Shown here piece after piece: positions 50,269-58,816 of a stretch of 64,000 nt of DNA. The notes below the pieces were generated by a model that ran no database searches, was not told the DNA's origin, and was given only the letters and a program-made list of their open reading frames with translations. Numbering within the stretch: position 1 is the stretch's first letter; each line of letters begins with the position of its first letter. Location: NCBI GenBank assembly GCA_019753125.1, contig JAIELH010000023.1, forward strand, positions 1 through 64,000. Reading direction: 5' to 3'. Source of the stretch: Gallionellaceae bacterium. GTDB lineage: Bacteria > Pseudomonadota > Gammaproteobacteria > Burkholderiales > Gallionellaceae. The translations under genes and the position numbers were made by a program.

Positions 50269-50628
50269 ATGCAAACCGTAAGTAATAAGGAGTTAGTTAA
50301 CGCGGGCCCCAACCCGCGTTTTTTTTGGTCGTCACCGCGCATTCCAGTGCACCCGGGCTATTTTTTGGCCACACGCTATCTCAATCCCGGACACATCACT
50401 CAAGATGGTTTGGCAATCGCTTTGGGTATCTCGCGCCGTCGTGTGAATGAATTGGTGTGCGGCAAACGTTCGATCACACCGGACACCGCCGCGCGGCTCG
50501 CCCTCTATTTCAAAACAGACATTGCCTTTTGGTTGCAAATGCAGTTCTCCTGGGATTTGCATCACGCAAGACAGCTCTACTATCAGCAGGTAAAGAACAT
50601 TCCACTGTCGAAGACAATGGGAAGGTAA
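50269..50628 (+). CDS. HigA/VapI-type HTH protein in the hup operon
   Basis: The 119-aa protein has the HigA-family pattern: RIPVHPGYFLATRYLNPGHI, then TQDGLAIALGISRRRVNELV (helix-turn-helix) and DTAARLALYFKTDIAFWLQM. HigA proteins are antitoxins and repressors; no HigB toxin gene is next to it. It stands between hupC and hupD. An intrinsic terminator lies inside the first 20 codons of this frame. Translation may really begin at the GTG at 50347, which would give 93 aa. A regulatory role in the hup operon is possible but not shown. Confidence 0.75.
   Translation: MQTVSNKELVNAGPNPRFFWSSPRIPVHPGYFLATRYLNPGHITQDGLAIALGISRRRVNELVCGKRSITPDTAARLALYFKTDIAFWLQMQFSWDLHHARQLYYQQVKNIPLSKTMGR
50299..50326 (+). 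terminator. Intrinsic terminator between hupC and hupD
   Basis: AACGCGGG (50299-50306), a six-base loop, and CCCGCGTT (50313-50320) are followed by TTTTTT. It would end or attenuate the hupSLC transcript. It overlaps the 5' part of the HigA-like frame. Confidence 0.85.
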
Positions 50629-50744
50629 CTAACCACTGGCATTTTTTTGAGGTGGGAGGTCGATTTTGTAACTCGCTAATTATTAATAGGAATAAACACA
50701 TCCTCGGCTGGCATGAGTCCTGCTGTTACAGAGGTGGTTACACA

Positions 50745-51368
50745 ATGGGGGATGAAATGAAAAAGACGAAGTTGTTGCTGTTGGGAATTGGAAACATCTT
50801 GTGGGCAGACGAGGGGTTTGGCGTGCGTTGCGTGGAGGCGATCAATGGTGCTTATCAATTCGGAGAGGATGTGACTGTCTTGGACGGTGGGACGCAGGGG
50901 TTGTATCTATTGCACTTCTTGGAAGATGCACAGTATCTGATCGTGTTCGACGCGGTCGACTACGGCAAACTCCCTGGAGAAATGGTCATCGCCAAAGACG
51001 ATGAAGTGCCCCGATTCATGGGCGCGAAGAAAATGAGTTTGCACCAGACCGGATTTCAGGAGGTGATCGCGTGCGCTTCATTGGCGGAAAGATTACCGGA
51101 ATCGATGCTGCTGATTGGTGTACAGCCCGAGCAGTTGGAAGACTTTGGCGGCAGCTTGCGCGATGTGGTCAAGGCGCAGATCCCCAAGGCGATAGACGTG
51201 GCGTTGGAGCAGATCAGGCAGTGGGGCATTCCTTACGCTCCACGAAACTCTCGCGTGAGTGAAGAACGCCAGAGTGTCTTGCAGATGGCGCATTACGAAG
51301 CTGGACGTCCTTCCGCTGAACAAGCTTGTCGAATCGGCGATGAGCGATTTCTGAGCGGGCAGTTCTGA
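50745..51368 (+). CDS. hupD: Hydrogenase maturation endopeptidase
   Basis: It cleaves the C-terminal peptide of HupL once nickel is in place. The 207-aa protein has the three nickel-binding residues of the family: Glu in GIGNILWADEGFGVR, Asp in VFDAVDYG and His in MSLHQTGF. The ATG at 50745 has GAGGTGG upstream; ATG at 50757 is an alternative. The C-terminal tail from about residue 165 is longer than in E. coli HyaD (195 aa). The HigA-like gene ends 116 bp upstream. Confidence 0.93.
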   Translation: MGDEMKKTKLLLLGIGNILWADEGFGVRCVEAINGAYQFGEDVTVLDGGTQGLYLLHFLEDAQYLIVFDAVDYGKLPGEMVIAKDDEVPRFMGAKKMSLHQTGFQEVIACASLAERLPESMLLIGVQPEQLEDFGGSLRDVVKAQIPKAIDVALEQIRQWGIPYAPRNSRVSEERQSVLQMAHYEAGRPSAEQACRIGDERFLSGQF

Positions 51369-51369
51369 T

Positions 51370-51678
51370 ATGTGCATAGGTATCCCGATGCAAGTGATAG
51401 AAGCAAACGAGAACAGCGCGGTGTGTGTAGGTCGCAATGGTCGTCAAGTGATCAACACCATGTTGCTGGGGCGGGTGGAGGTTGGGCAGTGGCTGATGAC
51501 TTTTCTCGATGCGGGGCGGGAAGTGATCGATGAACAAAGAGCGGGGATGGTGAATGCCGCACTGGATGGTTTGCAAGCGTTGTCTGAAGGTGGAGAGGTC
51601 AACTTGGATCTTTTCTTCGAGGATCTGGTAAGCCGGGAGCCTACGCTCCCGGAATTTTTGAGAAAGGAAAAGAAATGA
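51370..51678 (+). CDS. hupF: HupF, HypC-like hydrogenase chaperone
   Basis: The 102-aa protein starts MCIGIPMQVIEANENSAVCV, with the Cys2 that binds the iron centre in HypC-family chaperones. HupF is the structure-specific partner that protects HupL during maturation at high O2 in rhizobia. It is one base after hupD and overlaps hupG by four bases. The longer C-terminus (FFEDLVSREPTLPEFLRKE) separates it from the HypC encoded later. Confidence 0.93.
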   Translation: MCIGIPMQVIEANENSAVCVGRNGRQVINTMLLGRVEVGQWLMTFLDAGREVIDEQRAGMVNAALDGLQALSEGGEVNLDLFFEDLVSREPTLPEFLRKEKK

Positions 51679-52157
51679 GTGAGACACTCGAATTTTCAAT
51701 GGTGAGAGCTGCCGAGATGAAAGAGAGTTTCAGCAAGCTGTTGGAACGTTTGCGAACACAAAGTCCAATCGTTTTGCTGGATAAGGAGGAGCTTGAAGCC
51801 TTCGTGATGGAAGGCGGCGATGGCATGGTGCTGTTCACGCAGGAGCCTGATCAGCAACCCGAAACCTGGGATGTGGCGGTGATCCTGCCTGAACTGCTCA
51901 AGCTGTTCGGCAATCGGCTACGCGCCGGAATCATCTCGCCCGATCTTGCGCGTGAAGAGAAGGCGCGGTACGGCATAACGCGCTGGCCGTCGCTGGTATT
52001 CGTGCGCGATGGTGGTTATGTCGGTGTGATCGACGGCATGCGCAACTGGGATGAATATACGCGCGAGATTGTGGGGATGCTGGAAAAACCCATAGGCCGT
52101 GCTCCCTCCATCGGCATTCCGGTGATTTCAACGGGCGGAAACTCTGCTTGTCACTAA
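51675..52157 (+). CDS. hupG: HupG/HyaE, thioredoxin-like hydrogenase maturation protein
   Basis: The 160-aa protein shows the HyaE-family thioredoxin fold without the CxxC: GMVLFTQEPDQQPETWDVAVILPELL and RYGITRWPSLVFVRDGGYVG. HyaE is a chaperone for the Tat signal of the small subunit. It overlaps hupF (ATGA) and precedes hupH by 22 bp. Tight order F-G-H-I-J-K matches rhizobial hup operons. Confidence 0.9.
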   Translation: MSETLEFSMVRAAEMKESFSKLLERLRTQSPIVLLDKEELEAFVMEGGDGMVLFTQEPDQQPETWDVAVILPELLKLFGNRLRAGIISPDLAREEKARYGITRWPSLVFVRDGGYVGVIDGMRNWDEYTREIVGMLEKPIGRAPSIGIPVISTGGNSACH

Positions 52158-52179
52158 CTCAATTCAGGAGCAATCCAAC

Positions 52180-53052
52180 ATGAACGAATTTCCCATTCCG
52201 GTGGTGGCAGTAGGCCCTGGTTCACAACCCGTAGAAGACGAAGCGTTGGACTACATGCCCATGCCCAGTTCCATGATGACTTTCGCATTGCCGGTCATCA
52301 ATCACGATGTCGAACCGGCATTGATGGCAGAGGCTTGCGGCGTGGTGGAGCATCTGCGCGAATTAATGCGAGCGATGCCGCATGGGTCATCGCTGATTCC
52401 AACGCTTGAACTGCTGGGTATGGACGAGAAGGTCGTGCGTCTGATCAACCAGACGATGGGCGAGGGGGAAGTGAGCATCTCGGTACGTGATTCGAGCAGG
52501 ATTCGGATTCAGGAGACCGTGTTTGCGGGGGTGTGGCGCTTGCATGAATTTGCTTCAGACGGTCGGCTGACGCGTGATGCGATCATGGCCTGTTCGATCC
52601 CGCCTGTGGTGACGCAATGGGCGCAAAAAGAGGTGTCGCTGGATTGTCCATTGCCGGAAAAGACACCGGGAATCATGAACGCACTATCGGTGCTGACCGA
52701 AGTCGTGGGCAAAGCCAGAACATATAAAGCGGGAGATGCCGCGCATGTGGTCAACCTGACATTGCTGCCGATGTCGCCGGAAGATATGGAGTGCCTCCCG
52801 CAGACACTGGGCGGCGGTTCGGTCACGATCCTGTCGCGCGGATACGGCAATTGCCGCATTACCAGCACCGGGTTGCCCAACGTATGGTGGGTGCAGTATT
52901 TCAACAGCATGGATACGCTGATCCTGAATACCATTGAAGTCTGCGAAATGCCGGAAGTGGCGCTGGCATCCAGAGAGGATTACGAAGACAGCATAGAGCG
53001 GCTGGGGGAGTGGTTGCAGGCCATGTTGGCATCGGAAAGACTGGACGCATGA
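52180..53052 (+). CDS. hupH: HupH/HyaF hydrogenase expression protein
   Basis: The 290-aa protein is HyaF/HupH-like: FPIPVVAVGPGSQPVEDEAL at the start, PTLELLGMDEKVVRLINQTM, and a C-terminal half with GGSVTILSRGYGNCRI and NVWWVQYFNSMDTLILNTIE. It helps process the small subunit. GGAG precedes the ATG. It ends one base before hupI. Confidence 0.92.
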   Translation: MNEFPIPVVAVGPGSQPVEDEALDYMPMPSSMMTFALPVINHDVEPALMAEACGVVEHLRELMRAMPHGSSLIPTLELLGMDEKVVRLINQTMGEGEVSISVRDSSRIRIQETVFAGVWRLHEFASDGRLTRDAIMACSIPPVVTQWAQKEVSLDCPLPEKTPGIMNALSVLTEVVGKARTYKAGDAAHVVNLTLLPMSPEDMECLPQTLGGGSVTILSRGYGNCRITSTGLPNVWWVQYFNSMDTLILNTIEVCEMPEVALASREDYEDSIERLGEWLQAMLASERLDA

Positions 53053-53053
53053 C

Positions 53054-53272
53054 ATGAGCATGTTCGAGGGTTCGTACTTGGGTGATAAGCAAAAACTATC
53101 CGATGACAGTGTACGGATGGAATGCGGCATATGCTGGGATGTGTACGATCCTGCTGTGGGAGACCCGGTTTGGCAGATCGATCCGGGCACGCCCTTCTCT
53201 CAATTGCCTGATCACTGGACTTGCCCGAATTGCGATGCGGCCAAACACAAGTTTATGGTGCTGAAAGAATGA
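53054..53272 (+). CDS. hupI: HupI rubredoxin
   Basis: The 72-aa rubredoxin has two CxxC sites for one iron: RMECGICWDVYDPAVGDP and DHWTCPNCDAAKHKFMVL. Rubredoxins in hup operons protect Fe-S assembly of HupS from oxygen. The start at 53054 (GAC ATG AGC) follows hupH directly; its stop overlaps hupJ. Confidence 0.95.
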   Translation: MSMFEGSYLGDKQKLSDDSVRMECGICWDVYDPAVGDPVWQIDPGTPFSQLPDHWTCPNCDAAKHKFMVLKE

Positions 53273-53787
53273 ACACCATCGAGAGCAAGCTGGAGGTGGT
53301 ATTCAACGTCATTGCCAGTACGCGCATGGCGGGATTGCCTATTTGTAATGAGGCGGTGCAAGTGCAGGCGGTGGGTTTCCGCGTGTGGCAAGAGCATTGG
53401 GTGGGTGTGCTAATCACGCCGTGGACGATCAGTCTGGTTATGCTGCCGGGAGAGAAAGGCTCACTCAAGCCGCTGGGCGCGGACGAGAAAATGACTTGGG
53501 AATTTCCTTCGGGCTGTTACGAGTTCATGGGGCTGCAGGAACCGGCGTTGGGCATCTGTCAGATATGTTCGTTGATCTCGCCAGTGATCGATATTGAACG
53601 CCATGAAGATGCGGTGAGTATCGCCGAGCAGGTAATGGACACTTTATTCGCCGCCGAAATATCCGATCAGGTTCGTGATGCGCAACGCAGAGAGCTTCTG
53701 GAAGCGGCACGCTTGAAGGGCGAGACGGTAAAAGACAAGACACTGTCGCGTCGTGATTTTTTGCGCGGGAATTTTCTGGGAGCTTAG
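53269..53787 (+). CDS. hupJ: HupJ/HybE-like hydrogenase assembly chaperone
   Basis: The 172-aa protein is a HybE-family assembly chaperone: ITPWTISLVMLPGEKGS and WEFPSGCYEFMGLQEPALG. The C-terminus unusually ends with a twin-arginine-like SRRDFLRGNFLGA. The ATG at 53269 overlaps the hupI stop; the longer frame to 53221 would run through hupI. The family binds the small-subunit precursor before Tat export. Confidence 0.92.
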   Translation: MNTIESKLEVVFNVIASTRMAGLPICNEAVQVQAVGFRVWQEHWVGVLITPWTISLVMLPGEKGSLKPLGADEKMTWEFPSGCYEFMGLQEPALGICQICSLISPVIDIERHEDAVSIAEQVMDTLFAAEISDQVRDAQRRELLEAARLKGETVKDKTLSRRDFLRGNFLGA

Positions 53788-53789
53788 TT

Positions 53790-54881
53790 TTGTCGGATGT
53801 GGGTAAGTTGGTACTGAAAATGGTCTGGGATGGAAGATCTGTCGTTTCGACGGAGATTCGTTCAACGCGACCGATGGCGGCGCAGATGTTGAATGGCAAA
53901 ACGCCGACGCAGGTCATGCAGATCGTGCCCCTGTTGTTCGGTGTGTGCGGAAGGGCTCAGGGTGCCGCCGCTGTCGCAGCCTTGCAGGTCGCACGATGCG
54001 AGAAAGACAAAACGGCTGCAACGATGGAGCGCGCTATCGTTCTTGAATCGATTCGGGAGCACCTGTGGCACATGATGCTTAGCTGGCCAAAGATGTTGGG
54101 GCTCGAAACACAAGAGAAGATGTTCGCCGGGTGGCATCCGCTGTTGAGCAAGCATGCAACCGGTGAGATTGGCGAATTCGATGCGCCGGTTTTTTTGCGT
54201 GAGTTCGAACTGAATTATTTGGGGATGCCGGTTGCCGAATGGAGGCTATTGGACAATTATTCGACGATGCAACACTGGTGGTGCAGGGCACAGAGCCCGC
54301 TGGCGAGATTGCTGGCAAAATTGGACGGGATGAAGTTTGGCGATCAAGGCATGGCTGGCATCGGGTTGTTGCCGTCGTGGTCGGCAGCAGAAGCACAGCA
54401 AGCCTGTGGCGGCAGGTGGGGTGCGGAGTTTTCATCACGCCCTGACTGTTTGGGCGAGGCGGTGGAAACGGGTGCGTTGTCCTACTTTACAAGTGACAAA
54501 TTATTGAACGATGTGTGGCATCAAAGCAGATTCAGGTTGATGATCCGATTGTTAGCCAGAGTACTGGACGTGATCGACATGGCGAGTGGCAATGCTCCGG
54601 CCCGACTGGATGCTACGAGTCCGGCAGAGGGAGCGGGGATCGCAGTCGTGCGCACCGCGCGTGGCTTGTTGATGCACCATGTGCAACTTGCGGCGGAGAA
54701 GGTCGCGAACTATGTGATCGTGGCGCCGACAGAATGGAATTTTCATCCTGACGGATCATTCGCAAAAGAGATGCGCGGCCTGCGCGAACACGATGCCGTG
54801 CGTTTGCAACAGACGGCACGCATTGCGGCATTGTCGCTGGATCCATGCGTCGCGTTTGAAATCGAGGTGAGTCATGCATGA
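53790..54881 (+). CDS. hupK: HupK, large-subunit-like maturation scaffold
   Basis: The 363-aa protein is a paralogue of hydrogenase large subunits used as a scaffold for the Fe(CN)2CO group (HupK/HoxV). Related segments include RSTRPMAAQMLNGKTPTQVM, PLLFGVCGRAQ (degenerate L1 motif), ARGLLMHHVQLAAEKVANY and C-terminal SLDPCVAFEIEVSHA, a degenerate L2 with one Cys. TTG at 53790 is the only close start, with GGGAG nine bases upstream. hypA overlaps its end by 8 bp. Confidence 0.9.
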   Translation: MSDVGKLVLKMVWDGRSVVSTEIRSTRPMAAQMLNGKTPTQVMQIVPLLFGVCGRAQGAAAVAALQVARCEKDKTAATMERAIVLESIREHLWHMMLSWPKMLGLETQEKMFAGWHPLLSKHATGEIGEFDAPVFLREFELNYLGMPVAEWRLLDNYSTMQHWWCRAQSPLARLLAKLDGMKFGDQGMAGIGLLPSWSAAEAQQACGGRWGAEFSSRPDCLGEAVETGALSYFTSDKLLNDVWHQSRFRLMIRLLARVLDVIDMASGNAPARLDATSPAEGAGIAVVRTARGLLMHHVQLAAEKVANYVIVAPTEWNFHPDGSFAKEMRGLREHDAVRLQQTARIAALSLDPCVAFEIEVSHA

Positions 54882-55215
54882 GATGTCGTTGGTGGAAGGG
54901 GTGATTCAACTCATCGAGGATTCGGCAAAGACACAGAATTTCAGCCGTGTGAATACCGTATGGCTGGAGATCGGTCAGTTGGCCGGTGTGGAAGTCGAGG
55001 CGATGCGATTTTGTTTCGATTTGGTGACGCACGACACCATCGCTCGCGATGCGAAGCTGGAGATCATCGAGATGCCTGGGTTGGCTTGGTGCCTGCGTTG
55101 TGCCGAGGTGGTGAACGTGCAGGCGCTGTACGATGCGTGTCCCAAGTGCGGCAGCCATCAGGTGCAGGTGACAGGTGGCAGCGAAATGCGAGTCAAAGAA
55201 CTCGAAGTGGAATAG
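54874..55215 (+). CDS. hypA: HypA hydrogenase nickel chaperone
   Basis: It delivers nickel to the large subunit together with HypB. The 113-aa protein begins MHEMSLVEGVIQLIEDSAK; His2 is the nickel ligand. The zinc site is CLRCAEVVN followed by ACPKCGS. Length and layout are standard. It overlaps hupK by eight bases and is 9 bp from hypB. Confidence 0.97.
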   Translation: MHEMSLVEGVIQLIEDSAKTQNFSRVNTVWLEIGQLAGVEVEAMRFCFDLVTHDTIARDAKLEIIEMPGLAWCLRCAEVVNVQALYDACPKCGSHQVQVTGGSEMRVKELEVE

Positions 55216-55224
55216 GAGGCGGTA

Positions 55225-56244
55225 ATGTGTAACGTATGCGGTTGCGGTGCAGGTGATACGACCATTGGCGGTAAAGCGGTGGTTCACGAAGAACACGGTC
55301 ATGGGCACGGTGCGCACTTTCATGTGCATGCTGATGGCACGGCGCACGATCACGATCATGCTCATGACCATGATCACAACCATGCGCATGGCGAAGAGAA
55401 GCATATGCACTATCACCTGCATGAGGATGGAACGTCGCATGCCCATGCTCACGACCATCACCACGATCACGACCATCGCCACGCCCACAGTCACCCGCAT
55501 GCAACAGGCTCGGTACATTACGGCCTGGGGCCGGCAGGTGCCCATGCACCCGGCATGAGCCAGTCGCGCATGGTGAAGATCGAGCTGGACATCCTGTCCA
55601 AGAACGACGGGTATGCGAATGAGAACCGTGGCTATCTGGCTGAGCACGGCATCTTCGCGCTCAATCTGGTGTCCAGTCCCGGTTCCGGCAAGACCACACT
55701 GCTGGTGAAGAGCATCAATGCATTGAACGGCAGCGTGCCCCTGGCAGTCATTGAAGGTGACCAACAGACCGATAACGATGCCGCGCGCATCCGCGCCACC
55801 GGTGCGCCTGCTCTGCAAATCAATACGGGTAAAGGCTGCCATCTGGATGCGTTTATGGTGGGTAAGGCGATACAACAGTTGGGCTTGCAGGACGACAGCC
55901 TGCTGTTGATCGAGAACGTCGGCAATCTGGTATGTCCGGCAAGTTTCGATCTGGGAGAGGCGCATAAGGTCGCCATCCTTTCGGTGACCGAAGGCGAAGA
56001 CAAGCCGCTCAAATATCCCGATATGTTCCGCGCGTCCGATCTGATGCTGCTGAACAAATGCGACCTGTTGCCGTATCTGACTTTCGATGCGGATCTCGCC
56101 ATCGCCAACGCGCGTCGAGTGAATCCCGATATCAAGGTGATCCGCATTTCCGCCGCCAGCGGTGAAGGCATGCAGGAATGGTTGGACTGGATCAAAGCCG
56201 GATGCAGCAAGGCGGTAGCTAGAAAATCGATCGACAGCAACTAG
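55225..56244 (+). CDS. hypB: HypB GTPase with a very His-rich nickel-storage region
   Basis: The GTPase transfers nickel during hydrogenase assembly. The 339-aa protein starts [11 protein letters not shown] (the high-affinity CxxCGC nickel site). A region of about 70 residues with about 31 His then follows; it holds two related blocks ([15 protein letters not shown] and [17 protein letters not shown]). The GTPase domain has P-loop [11 protein letters not shown] (~residue 150), [10 protein letters not shown], and NKCDLLPY. The His stretch resembles that of rhizobial HypB and probably stores nickel. Confidence 0.97.
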   Translation: MCNVCGCGAGDTTIGGKAVVHEEHGHGHGAHFHVHADGTAHDHDHAHDHDHNHAHGEEKHMHYHLHEDGTSHAHAHDHHHDHDHRHAHSHPHATGSVHYGLGPAGAHAPGMSQSRMVKIELDILSKNDGYANENRGYLAEHGIFALNLVSSPGSGKTTLLVKSINALNGSVPLAVIEGDQQTDNDAARIRATGAPALQINTGKGCHLDAFMVGKAIQQLGLQDDSLLLIENVGNLVCPASFDLGEAHKVAILSVTEGEDKPLKYPDMFRASDLMLLNKCDLLPYLTFDADLAIANARRVNPDIKVIRISAASGEGMQEWLDWIKAGCSKAVARKSIDSN

Positions 56245-56256
56245 GATGGATTGAGC

Positions 56257-58560
56257 ATGATCCACGCGCAGATCAGAGTGTCAGGCCAAGTCCAAGGGGT
56301 GGGTTTTCGTCCCTTTGTGTACAAGCTGGCGCATGAACTCCGGTTGGCGGGTTGGGTGCGTAACGATAGCGAGGGCGTTGAGATCGCCGTCGAAGGCGAG
56401 CAGCCTCAGGTGATGCGCCTGATCGAGCGTTTGCAGAGCGAACCTCCAGCTTTGGCGAGGGTGGAGAGCGTCACCCATGATCTGGTGCAAACCTCCACAG
56501 GTATGGCCGGGTTCAGCATCGCCCCCAGCAAATCAGGCAAGGTGCAGACAGGTGTCACTCCCGACATGGGGGTCTGCGCTGACTGCCTGTCGGAGTTGTT
56601 CGATCCCGCTGACCGTCGTTATCGCCACCCCTTCATCAACTGCATCCATTGCGGCCCGCGTTACACACTGATCGCGCAGGTTCCTTATGATCGTTCGAAC
56701 ACGAGCATGGCGAAGTTCGTGCAGTGTCCCCAATGCCAGGCCGAATACGATACGCCGTCCACACGACGCTTCCATGCACAGCCCAATGCCTGTCCCAAGT
56801 GCGGCCCGCAGCTTTCTCTGTTTGATGCGCAGTGGAACCGCATGACGAGCACCGATCCTGTGGCCGCCGCTGCCGAACTCATTCGGGCAGGAAAGGTGGT
56901 GGCGATCAAAGGGATAGGCGGCTTCCATCTGGTCTGCGATGCGCGTAACGGAGAGGCTGTAGCCGGATTGCGCAACGGCAAACAACGGGAAGAAAAACCG
57001 TTTGCGGTGATGGTGCTGAATCGTGCCTCGGCTGCTCACTACGCGGAATTCACACCGCACGAAGCAACCTTGATGGAGATCAGCGAACGCCCCATCGTGC
57101 TGTTGCGCCAAACGGAAAAGTGCGTGTCGGAGTTGCAGGGCATCGCGCCGGGACTCTCAAGCATCGGCGTGATGTTGCCCTACACACCGCTGCATTATCT
57201 GCTGTTCCATGAATTGCTCGGTCGACCAACAGGCACGGATTGGCTGCAACAGGAAGCGCCGTTGGCCTTGGTGATGACCAGCGCCAATCCAAGCGGTGAA
57301 CCGCTGGTGAAAGACGATGCAGAAGCGCGCGAATCGCTCGCGGAATTGGCGGATGCCTTCCTTACGCATGATCGGGAGATATTGCATCGTTGTGACGATA
57401 GCGTCATGAAGTGGCAGAACAACGCGCCCGCCTTCATCCGCCGTGCCCGTGGTTATACCCCTCGTCGTATCGTACTGCCGTTCACAGGCCCCTCGGTGCT
57501 GGCGTGTGGAGCCTGGCTGAAGAACACCGTTTGTCTGACCCGAGGCAATGAGGCGTTTGTGTCGCAGCACATCGGTGACCTCGGCCACCCCGCAACGCGC
57601 GCCATGTTGGACGAGACCGTGAATTACCTGAGCGACATTCTCGATGTGCAACCACAGGCGGTGGCGCACGACCTGCATCCCGATTTCTATAGCACGCAGT
57701 TCGCCCAGGAATACGCGGCACAAAATGATCTGCCCCTGTTCGGTGTGCAGCATCACCATGCCCATATCGCCGCGATCTGTGCCGAGCATCGCGTGAGTGT
57801 TCCGGTGTTGGGGTTGGCGCTGGATGGTGTGGGTTTGGGTACAGATGGAAGTGCGTGGGGCGGCGAGTTGTTGCGTGTCGAAGAGGGTCAGTGCGAACGC
57901 TTGGGACATCTAGCGCCATTGAGCCTCCCCGGTGGTGACCGTGCTGCACGTGAACCCTGGCGGATGGCAGCAAGCGTGCTGTTCGATCTACAACGGGGAG
58001 ATGAAATCGCGCACCGATTTACGTTGCAGGCAGGCGCACAGACGATACAGGGGATGTTGGAGCGCAAGCTGAATTGCCCGCCGACCAGCAGCATGGGGCG
58101 CTACTTCGATGTGGCGGCAGGTTTGCTTGGTGTGAGTGAGATGCAGAGGTATGAAGGTCAGGCAGCGATGGAGCTAGAAGCCTTAGCGCAACGGCATGGC
58201 CGAGTTGCTGCTGTGCCAGATGGTTACATCCTCAGCCAAGACGGCGTGCTGAGCTTCCTTCCACTATTCGCATTGCTGGCTGATAGCGAAGACGCAATGC
58301 GTGGCGCGGCGATGTTCCATGCCACGCTGGTTGCAGGACTGAGCGCATGGGTGCAACGCGCCACTCAGTTGACGGGCATCCGCACTGTCGCTTTGGCCGG
58401 GGGCTGCTTCCTCAATGACATATTGACGTGTGGATTGAGCGACAGTCTTGCATCGCAGGGCATTCTCGTCCTGACCGCGCAACAGTTGCCGCCTAACGAT
58501 GGTGCGATCTCCCTGGGGCAAGCGAGTGTCGCGCTGCAACGAATCATTAAAGGAGTTTGA
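56257..58560 (+). CDS. hypF: HypF carbamoyltransferase
   Basis: It makes the CN precursor from carbamoyl phosphate and ATP and transfers it to HypE. The 767-aa protein has an N-terminal acylphosphatase domain (SGQVQGVGFRPFVYKLA). Two zinc fingers follow (CADCLSEL...CIHCGPR and CPQCQAEY...CPKCGP), then a YrdC-like domain (GKVVAIKGIGGFHLVCDARN) and a Kae1-like domain with the metal-binding VQHHHAHIAA. The ATG at 56257 has AGGATGGA upstream; the track-long start at 56251 is a TTG. Confidence 0.96.
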   Translation: MIHAQIRVSGQVQGVGFRPFVYKLAHELRLAGWVRNDSEGVEIAVEGEQPQVMRLIERLQSEPPALARVESVTHDLVQTSTGMAGFSIAPSKSGKVQTGVTPDMGVCADCLSELFDPADRRYRHPFINCIHCGPRYTLIAQVPYDRSNTSMAKFVQCPQCQAEYDTPSTRRFHAQPNACPKCGPQLSLFDAQWNRMTSTDPVAAAAELIRAGKVVAIKGIGGFHLVCDARNGEAVAGLRNGKQREEKPFAVMVLNRASAAHYAEFTPHEATLMEISERPIVLLRQTEKCVSELQGIAPGLSSIGVMLPYTPLHYLLFHELLGRPTGTDWLQQEAPLALVMTSANPSGEPLVKDDAEARESLAELADAFLTHDREILHRCDDSVMKWQNNAPAFIRRARGYTPRRIVLPFTGPSVLACGAWLKNTVCLTRGNEAFVSQHIGDLGHPATRAMLDETVNYLSDILDVQPQAVAHDLHPDFYSTQFAQEYAAQNDLPLFGVQHHHAHIAAICAEHRVSVPVLGLALDGVGLGTDGSAWGGELLRVEEGQCERLGHLAPLSLPGGDRAAREPWRMAASVLFDLQRGDEIAHRFTLQAGAQTIQGMLERKLNCPPTSSMGRYFDVAAGLLGVSEMQRYEGQAAMELEALAQRHGRVAAVPDGYILSQDGVLSFLPLFALLADSEDAMRGAAMFHATLVAGLSAWVQRATQLTGIRTVALAGGCFLNDILTCGLSDSLASQGILVLTAQQLPPNDGAISLGQASVALQRIIKGV

Positions 58561-58561
58561 T

Positions 58562-58816
58562 ATGTGTCTAGCCATTCCCGCCCGCATCGAAGAACTGACG
58601 ACACCGGGCAACGCTATCGTCAATCTGGGCGGTGTGCGCAAAGAAATCTCGCTGGCGCTGGTTGATGATGCCGCTGTCGGCGAATACGTCATCGTGCATG
58701 TCGGCTACGCATTGCAGAAGGTGGACGAGCAAGAAGCCATACGCACACTGGAGATGTTCGCCGAGATGGGGCAGTTGGATGAACTGCATGCAGAATTGAA
58801 TGGGACCGCATCATGA
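58562..58816 (+). CDS. hypC: HypC hydrogenase chaperone
   Basis: The 84-aa protein starts MCLAIPARIEELTTPGNAIV, with Cys2 as the iron ligand. GGVRKEISLALVDDAAVGEY and HVGYALQKVDEQEA complete the OB-like fold. With HypD it carries the Fe(CN)2CO unit to HupL. The ATG at 58562 follows AAAGGAG. It overlaps hypD by four bases. Confidence 0.97.
   Translation: MCLAIPARIEELTTPGNAIVNLGGVRKEISLALVDDAAVGEYVIVHVGYALQKVDEQEAIRTLEMFAEMGQLDELHAELNGTAS

Noticed and set aside
54613-56265. 550-codon minus-strand frame opposite hupK/hypA/hypB
   Set aside because: Shadow frame; the Met-rich part is only the antisense of the His-rich region of HypB.
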